Source: Chloroflexota bacterium (lineage in GTDB: Bacteria; Chloroflexota; Anaerolineae; B4-G1; SLSP01). From it: a DNA stretch of 9,425 nucleotides. The notes under the pieces are model-generated. The model saw only the letters and a program-made list of their open reading frames with translations, was not told where the DNA came from and ran no database searches. Location: positions 1-9,425 of the forward strand of contig JAKJAE010000082.1 in assembly GCA_022707665.1 (NCBI GenBank). Reading direction: 5' to 3'. Shown one piece after another: positions 6,588 to 9,425 of the stretch. Position 1 is the stretch's first letter. Every line of letters starts with the position of its first letter. Position numbers and translations under genes: made by a program.

Positions 6588-7787
6588 TCAGACTTGGGGC
6601 GTGTCCGGGTTCGGGCCAAAGTGTTTCAACATCACGATAGGGTCAGTCGCGCTGGGGTTGCTGATAACCACCCCCTCCATCGCCGCAGCGTGCGATACGA
6701 AGTACTCGTCCTGGGTCAGCTGGCCGAACCGAATCAGTGCCGGCGCTGCGATAGGCCAGGGCCCCAGCATGCCGTGACCCTGCAGAACGATCAGGCCATA
6801 CGGGCTGGCGTCGCTGATAACCACCTCTCGCCCAGGCAGAACGGTCAGCTCTTTGGCCGACACAAACGTACTGCCGTAGACAACCCACTTCTCCACGTAA
6901 CCGGCTTCAGTCATCTCCCCCATGGGTCGTACAGGTCGCGGTGGCCGGTAGTGTGCTTTGGCCAGATCGGGGTTCGTGTTCATTGGCCAATCAACCATTG
7001 ACACAATGTAGTCAAGGTCGTCCTTCTTTCCTTCCGGAACATCCTTCACCAGGAGGCTGCGGTCGATGGGCACATCGCTCACCAGTGACTGGAACATCGC
7101 AAAGACATCGCTCGCCCACTGCGGCTCGTAGGTGCACAGGCTGCCCGGCGCGTGGAGAAGCCCAGCAGGCACATACCAGCCCGTCCCCGGCCGCAGCCGG
7201 TACGCCCTGGACAGGTCTGTGATATGGTTGTCGCCCTTTTCCCAATCAGCCAGGCACTGACGCACCTGGGCCTTGGTAGTACCTGGTTCGAGACCGAAGA
7301 AGGTGAACGGGAACGTGCCGCCGTGGTTGTTCAGTTGTACAGGGAAGTAGTAGCCCTCGGGTTTGGACTCGGCACCGACAGCCGCAGCGTGCTCCGGCAT
7401 CTGGTGCAAATGGTGAGGCAAGGGTCCCTGGTTATCGAAGAACTTCGAGTACATCGGCCACGCATGATGAGTATCCCACAACGAGTCCCCGAGCAGGCGA
7501 GCACCCAGATCCTGCACCAGATCCCTGAAGAGCGTCCGCTCGGGGCTCACCCGATCCCCATACAGCACATAGCTCAGCCCTTCATCAGGTGTTGTTAGCG
7601 GTCCGTTATCGGCCTTCGTCGTCGACGAGAGCCAACGCTCGTCAATACCCCCACGATGCGCCCCAAAAGCGTAGTAATCATCTGGGTGCAGTTTGATCCG
7701 TCTTCCGGGGATACAGAACGAACGCGGCACCCACGTCGGGGCGAGCCACAAGATACCTTCACCGTCGTCAAGAATTCGCGCTACCAT
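6588..7787 (-). CDS. Bicupin protein resembling class I mannose-6-phosphate isomerase
   Basis: By family resemblance this is a sugar or sugar-phosphate isomerase; the reaction is not established. It has 399 residues. The central cupin carries motif 1 in GPLPHHLHQMPEHAAAVG (residues 121-138), with His126, His128 and Glu132. Motif 2 is in VPAGLLHAPG (206-215), with His212. The block CTYEPQWASDVFAMF (218-232) lines up by eye with the EIQQxSDxTYRxYD region of class I phosphomannose isomerases, and LPHHLHQMPEHAA with their LSIQVHPDDEYA. Two positions that bind metal in that family appear changed. A second, metal-free-looking cupin follows (about 300-385). The ATG at 7787 is chosen because GGAGGAG (7794-7800) sits six bases before it; an in-frame extension upstream would cross the predicted promoter. 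It diverges from the aldolase gene and lies 79 bases ahead of deoR with no terminator between. Confidence 0.72.
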   Translation of the reverse strand: MVARILDDGEGILWLAPTWVPRSFCIPGRRIKLHPDDYYAFGAHRGGIDERWLSSTTKADNGPLTTPDEGLSYVLYGDRVSPERTLFRDLVQDLGARLLGDSLWDTHHAWPMYSKFFDNQGPLPHHLHQMPEHAAAVGAESKPEGYYFPVQLNNHGGTFPFTFFGLEPGTTKAQVRQCLADWEKGDNHITDLSRAYRLRPGTGWYVPAGLLHAPGSLCTYEPQWASDVFAMFQSLVSDVPIDRSLLVKDVPEGKKDDLDYIVSMVDWPMNTNPDLAKAHYRPPRPVRPMGEMTEAGYVEKWVVYGSTFVSAKELTVLPGREVVISDASPYGLIVLQGHGMLGPWPIAAPALIRFGQLTQDEYFVSHAAAMEGVVISNPSATDPIVMLKHFGPNPDTPQV

Positions 7788-7812
7788 GGCACACTCCTCC
7801 AGGGTCCGATCC

Positions 7813-7852
7813 TGGCGGCCTGGCACCGACGAGATGGCCAGGATGACCGCCA
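7813..7852 (-). promoter_or_regulatory. Stem-loop in the leader of the bicupin gene
   Basis: The two arms, 7813-7824 and 7837-7852, pair as TGGCGG with CCGCCA and CCTGGC with GCCAGG. That makes 12 base pairs with a four-base bulge on one side and a 12-base loop. It lies between the predicted start of transcription (about 7861) and the ribosome site (7794-7800). It has no T-run, so it is not a normal terminator. It could affect translation or mRNA stability, or it could be a protein-binding site. Confidence 0.35.
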
Positions 7853-7867
7853 GAACTATCATACGCC

Positions 7868-7895
7868 ATTGTAGGTCTGAGGCCACCCCGTGCAA
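7868..7895 (-). promoter_or_regulatory. Probable promoter of the bicupin gene, divergent from the aldolase promoter
   Basis: On the minus strand TACAAT (7868-7873, five of six consensus bases) follows TTGCAC (7890-7895, only three of six) after 16 bases. The two divergent -35 boxes are ten bases apart. Transcription would start near 7861, leaving a 70-odd-base leader before the ATG at 7787. The weak -35 suggests help from an activator or lower expression. Confidence 0.45.
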
Positions 7896-7919
7896 CGGCG
7901 TGGCTTTGACTTTGGCCTC
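7879..7919. repeat. Inverted repeat GAGGCCA / TGGCCTC across the divergent promoters
   Basis: A perfect 7-bp inverted repeat has arms at 7879-7885 and 7913-7919, separated by 27 bases (34 bases centre to centre). Each arm falls inside the -35/-10 spacer of one of the two divergent promoters. This is what a pair of half-operators for a shared regulator could look like. Chance occurrence of a 7-mer cannot be excluded. Confidence 0.4.
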
Positions 7920-7934
7920 TGGGTACAGTAGAAT
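7906..7934 (+). promoter_or_regulatory. Sigma70-type promoter of the aldolase-dehydrogenase genes
   Basis: TTGACT (7906-7911) and TAGAAT (7929-7934) are separated by 17 bases, each box matching five of six consensus bases. Transcription would start near 7941, giving a leader of about 27 bases before the aldolase ATG at 7968. The spacer contains TGGCCTC (7913-7919), one arm of an inverted repeat shared with the divergent promoter. Confidence 0.7.
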
Positions 7935-7940
7935 GGCTTA

Positions 7941-7952
7941 CCAGACCTCTGG
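7941..7952. repeat. Small palindrome CCAGA-CC-TCTGG at the aldolase transcription start
   Basis: Five-base perfect arms surround a CC spacer right where transcription of the aldolase gene should begin. The right half, CCTCTGG (7946-7952), also occurs as a direct repeat at 7916-7922 in the promoter spacer, exactly 30 bases away. CAGACCT (7942-7948) recurs inverted at 7873-7879, next to the divergent -10 box. It may be an operator. Confidence 0.35.
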
Positions 7953-7967
7953 CTCATGGAGTGACAT

Positions 7968-8750
7968 ATGAACGATACACTGAAGCAGCTCGTCGCAATG
8001 TCCAGGGCCCTGGGAGACCCTGAGAACGACTACGTCATCCTCGGCGAGGGAAATACCTCCGCGCGCAACCCCGACGGCACCTTCTGGGTCAAAGCAAGTG
8101 GGTACCAGCTTCCATCAATCAGCGAGAAGGGCTTCGTGCGCGTTTCACTGGAGCGCGCACTGAGCATCCTTGACGCTGGTGATCTGTCCGATGGTGAAGT
8201 TAAGCAGCGCCTCTTGGACGCCCGTGTTGATCCTGAGACAGGCCGTTGGCCTGCCCCCAACAGTGACGTCCGCCCGTCGACAGAGACGGTTTTCCACGCT
8301 ATCTGTCTTAGCATGGACGACGTTTCATTCGTCGGCCACACCCATGCGACCGCAATCAACGCACTCACCTGCTCAAAGGCGTTTCCGGAGGCATTCGCGG
8401 GGCGTCTCTTTCCCGACGAGATCGTCATGTGTGGGCCAGCCCCGGTCATCGTACCCTACACCGATCCCGGCATTCCCCTTGCGCGTGAGATCAAACGTCG
8501 CATCGATGCGTACCAGGATGCCTATGGTGAGCGTCCGCGCGTGATCGTGATGCAAAACCATGGACTCGTGGCTTTGGGGCACTCCGCCGAGCAGGTAGAA
8601 AACATCACGGCGATGATGGTGAAGACTGCGCGCGTGTTGCTGGGCACCTATGCCGCTGGTGGTCCATCATTCCTTACTGCGGAGAATGTCGGGCGCATTC
8701 ATACACGCCCCGACGAGGCCTACCGCCGCAAACTGCTCGGAGAGGCATAG
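7968..8750 (+). CDS. Class II aldolase/adducin-family protein
   Basis: Zinc-dependent class II aldolases (FucA, RhaD, AraD group) cleave ketose-1-phosphates to dihydroxyacetone phosphate and an aldehyde, or act as epimerases or decarboxylases. The 260-residue protein has the complete active site: the phosphate-binding segments GEGNTSAR (26-33) and KASG (42-45), PSTETVFH (103-110) with the likely catalytic acid Glu106, and zinc ligands His124 and His126 in VGHTHAT. The third zinc ligand is His198 in MQNHGLVALG (195-204). An insert of about 20 residues (77-99, DARVDPETGRWPAPNSD) precedes the Glu motif. ATG at 7968 is preceded by GGAGTGA (7958-7964). A good promoter lies upstream at 7906-7934, and the zinc dehydrogenase gene follows 62 bases later. 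Cleavage of the phosphorylated ketose made by the PfkB kinase is an inference from context. The enzyme could instead be a sugar-acid aldolase or epimerase. Confidence 0.87.
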   Translation: MNDTLKQLVAMSRALGDPENDYVILGEGNTSARNPDGTFWVKASGYQLPSISEKGFVRVSLERALSILDAGDLSDGEVKQRLLDARVDPETGRWPAPNSDVRPSTETVFHAICLSMDDVSFVGHTHATAINALTCSKAFPEAFAGRLFPDEIVMCGPAPVIVPYTDPGIPLAREIKRRIDAYQDAYGERPRVIVMQNHGLVALGHSAEQVENITAMMVKTARVLLGTYAAGGPSFLTAENVGRIHTRPDEAYRRKLLGEA

Positions 8751-8812
8751 CCAGCCTCATAGGTCCGCGCCAGACGGCGTCACGATAACAGCAACGGAAG
8801 GTGAAAGCCCCT

Positions 8813-9425
8813 ATGTCACTCCCAACGACGATGCAGGTATCCCGTCTTCATGGCATCCGCGATCTGCGGCTTGAGCGTGCAGTTGTGCCCACCCCAGGTC
8901 ATGGCGAAGTTCTGCTGCGAATCGCCTCCGTGGGCATCTGCGGGTCAGACGTCCACTACTATGTTGAGGGCGCGATCGGTGACCAGGTCGTGACCGCTCC
9001 CATCCAAATGGGGCATGAGTTTTCTGCCCGGGTGGCGGCACTTGGGCCGGGCGCTGAGGGCCCGCAGATTGGCACACTGGTAGCCGTAGAGCCGGCGATT
9101 CCGTGTGGTGTGTGCGAGTCCTGCTTGCAAGGCCATCCCAATCTGTGTCCAAAGGTCCGCTTTTGTGGAACACCTCCCATTGACGGTGTGTTTGCCGAAT
9201 ATGCCGTGATGCCTGCCGAGAACTGCTTTGTGCTGCCTCAGAGCGTCACGCCCGAGGAGGGAGCGCTCCTGGAACCACTGGGCATTGCCATTCACACAGT
9301 GGACCTTGCCCACCTGAAGGTTGGGCAGACCGTTGCGGTCTTCGGTGCCGGACCGATTGGTCTGTTGACCGCAGCCGTCGCCCGTGCAGCCGGTGCTGGT
9401 GCTGTTTATATGACCGAACCCAATG
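8813..9425 (+). CDS. Zinc-dependent medium-chain alcohol dehydrogenase, sorbitol/xylitol dehydrogenase type (5' part)
   Basis: The gene is cut by the right edge; 204 residues are visible. The family oxidises polyols such as sorbitol, xylitol or threonine-like substrates with NAD(P). The catalytic zinc site is seen as GICGSDVHYY (Cys43) and MGHEF (His68, Glu69), with LLEPLG (Glu154) as the further conserved acid. The four structural zinc cysteines are in PCGVCESCLQGHPNLCP (Cys98, 101, 104, 112). The Rossmann motif VFGAGPIGLL (176-185) begins the coenzyme domain. GSDVHYY followed by an IGD segment and the LEPLGIAIH block are typical of the sorbitol/L-iditol dehydrogenase branch. The ATG at 8813 has a GGAAGG/AGGTGA sequence about ten bases upstream. 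A second ATG at 8831 has none. It is co-oriented with the class II aldolase 62 bases upstream and is probably in the same transcript. A polyol-to-ketose step is inferred. Confidence 0.88.
   Translation, partial: MSLPTTMQVSRLHGIRDLRLERAVVPTPGHGEVLLRIASVGICGSDVHYYVEGAIGDQVVTAPIQMGHEFSARVAALGPGAEGPQIGTLVAVEPAIPCGVCESCLQGHPNLCPKVRFCGTPPIDGVFAEYAVMPAENCFVLPQSVTPEEGALLEPLGIAIHTVDLAHLKVGQTVAVFGAGPIGLLTAAVARAAGAGAVYMTEPN

Noticed and set aside
7788..7895. N-terminal extension of the bicupin gene, including a hydrophobic stretch starting MIVLAVILAIS
   Set aside because: It looked like a signal peptide, but there is no ribosome site, it covers the predicted promoter and the start of transcription, and a strong ribosome site sits before the ATG at 7787.
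8030..8582. Minus-strand open frames opposite the aldolase gene
   Set aside because: They are shadows of the aldolase, whose zinc and phosphate-binding motifs are complete; no ribosome sites or similarity.
8751..8812. Short hairpin CGCC-AGAC-GGCG between aldolase and dehydrogenase
   Set aside because: Four base pairs without a T-run is too weak to call a terminator; the genes are more likely co-transcribed.
8811..9313. Minus-strand open frames opposite the zinc dehydrogenase
   Set aside because: They are antisense to a clear dehydrogenase and have no independent support.

Overview
The window is a gene-dense stretch of a bacterial chromosome. It has moderately high GC, strong Shine-Dalgarno sites, gaps mostly under 100 bases and one four-base stop/start overlap. 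It carries a carbohydrate or polyol catabolism locus followed by genes for a 2-oxoacid dehydrogenase complex. The fused E1 alpha/beta chain and the mix of families would fit Chloroflexota or a similar high-GC group. That is a weak guess, because no rRNA or marker gene is present.

Layout. Seven genes lie on the minus strand in one direction, read from right to left. They are a bicupin protein resembling class I mannose-6-phosphate isomerase (6588-7787), a DeoR-type repressor (5747-6508), a D-lyxose/D-mannose ketol-isomerase of the cupin fold (5031-5726), a PfkB sugar kinase (3779-5062), a mannitol-1-phosphate 5-dehydrogenase family protein (2595-3782), a fused E1 alpha-beta 2-oxoacid dehydrogenase (489-2543) and the N-terminal part of its E2 acyltransferase (1-477, cut by the window edge). 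On the plus strand, diverging from the bicupin gene, are a class II aldolase (7968-8750) and the first 204 residues of a sorbitol/xylitol-type zinc dehydrogenase (8813-9425, cut by the window edge).

Control. The 180-base gap at 7788-7967 holds back-to-back sigma70-like promoters whose spacers carry the two arms of a 7-bp inverted repeat. A second, near-consensus promoter at 6539-6566 drives deoR and the genes after it. Its -10 box sits inside a near-palindrome, which suggests autoregulation. No terminator is visible between the minus-strand genes.

Possible joint role (inference). The zinc dehydrogenase could oxidise a polyol to a ketose, and the lyxose/mannose isomerase could convert an aldose to a ketose. 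The PfkB kinase could phosphorylate the ketose and the class II aldolase could cleave a ketose-1-phosphate to dihydroxyacetone phosphate plus an aldehyde. The MtlD-like enzyme would feed a hexitol phosphate into fructose-6-phosphate, and E1/E2 would oxidise pyruvate or another short 2-oxoacid or acetoin. The true substrate cannot be read from the sequence, and no transporter or E3 is in view. No stretch longer than 300 bases lacks a gene, and no RNA gene, mobile element or CRISPR array was seen.
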